In this document: piece by piece, positions 6,888-6,918 of the stretch | How the letters are laid out: the number at the start of each line of letters is the position of its first letter | Position numbering within the stretch: the stretch's first letter is position 1 | Assembly (NCBI GenBank): GCA_017615955.1 | Contig: JAFZZD010000207.1 | Coordinates: forward strand, 1-6,918 | Length of the DNA stretch: 6,918 bases | Reading direction: 5' to 3' | Source of the DNA: Victivallales bacterium | GTDB lineage: Bacteria; Verrucomicrobiota; Lentisphaeria; Oligosphaerales; Oligosphaeraceae | The notes under the pieces: model-generated | Told to the model about the DNA's origin: nothing | Database searches by the model: none | What the model saw: only the letters and a program-made list of their open reading frames with translations | Position numbers and translations under genes: made by a program

Positions 6888-6918
6888 TTTCAACGGTCAG
6901 GGGTTAGTTGTTGGTTAT

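Noticed and set aside
6885..6893. TTG at 6893 as the start of the ExbB-type gene
   Set aside because: Two ATG codons follow at 6887 and 6884 and give a better-shaped signal peptide; the TTG has no Shine-Dalgarno to support it.

Overview
All recognisable genes lie on the minus strand, so the region reads from right to left. Order of transcription: a MotA/TolQ/ExbB-type proton channel subunit (6069-6887), an ExbD/TolR-type partner (5613-6038), a large exported tetratricopeptide-repeat (TPR) protein (3235-5616), a small membrane-anchored FHA-domain protein (2603-3148), the AAA+ membrane protease FtsH (502-2460), and the start of an FAD-dependent oxidoreductase of the phytoene-desaturase type that runs off the left edge (1-377). 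The window is almost fully coding. I see no tRNA, rRNA, CRISPR array, insertion sequence or other mobile-element signature, and no gene-free stretch longer than about 140 bases.

The organism is a Gram-negative (diderm) bacterium: it has an ExbB/ExbD pair and several Sec-type signal peptides, including one on the channel subunit itself. The mixture of an ExbB with a cleavable signal peptide, an ExbD, a giant periplasmic TPR protein, FHA signalling and this style of FtsH fits the PVC group (Lentisphaerae, Verrucomicrobia, Kiritimatiellae and relatives) best. That placement is inferred from general family resemblance, not measured. Some starts have a good Shine-Dalgarno sequence (ExbD, FHA); others (ExbB, FtsH, the oxidoreductase) have only A/C-rich leaders.

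The first three genes form a tight unit: 30 nt between ExbB and ExbD, then a 4-bp GTGA overlap between ExbD and the TPR gene. This implies a proton-driven inner-membrane motor whose periplasmic or envelope partner is the TPR protein; no TonB, TolA, TolB or Pal is in view. The FHA gene follows after 86 nt and ftsH after a further 142 nt. The latter gap contains a strong stem-loop that has a T-run only when read on the plus strand. After ftsH, a perfect 13-bp hairpin starts one base past the stop codon, followed by a second smaller hairpin, and then the oxidoreductase begins.

The window is mostly ordinary housekeeping and envelope content. Points worth a second look are the ExbB-ExbD-TPR motor without a TonB or TolA, the tail-anchored FHA protein with a threonine-rich linker next to a membrane protease, and the stem-loops in the two gaps that flank ftsH.
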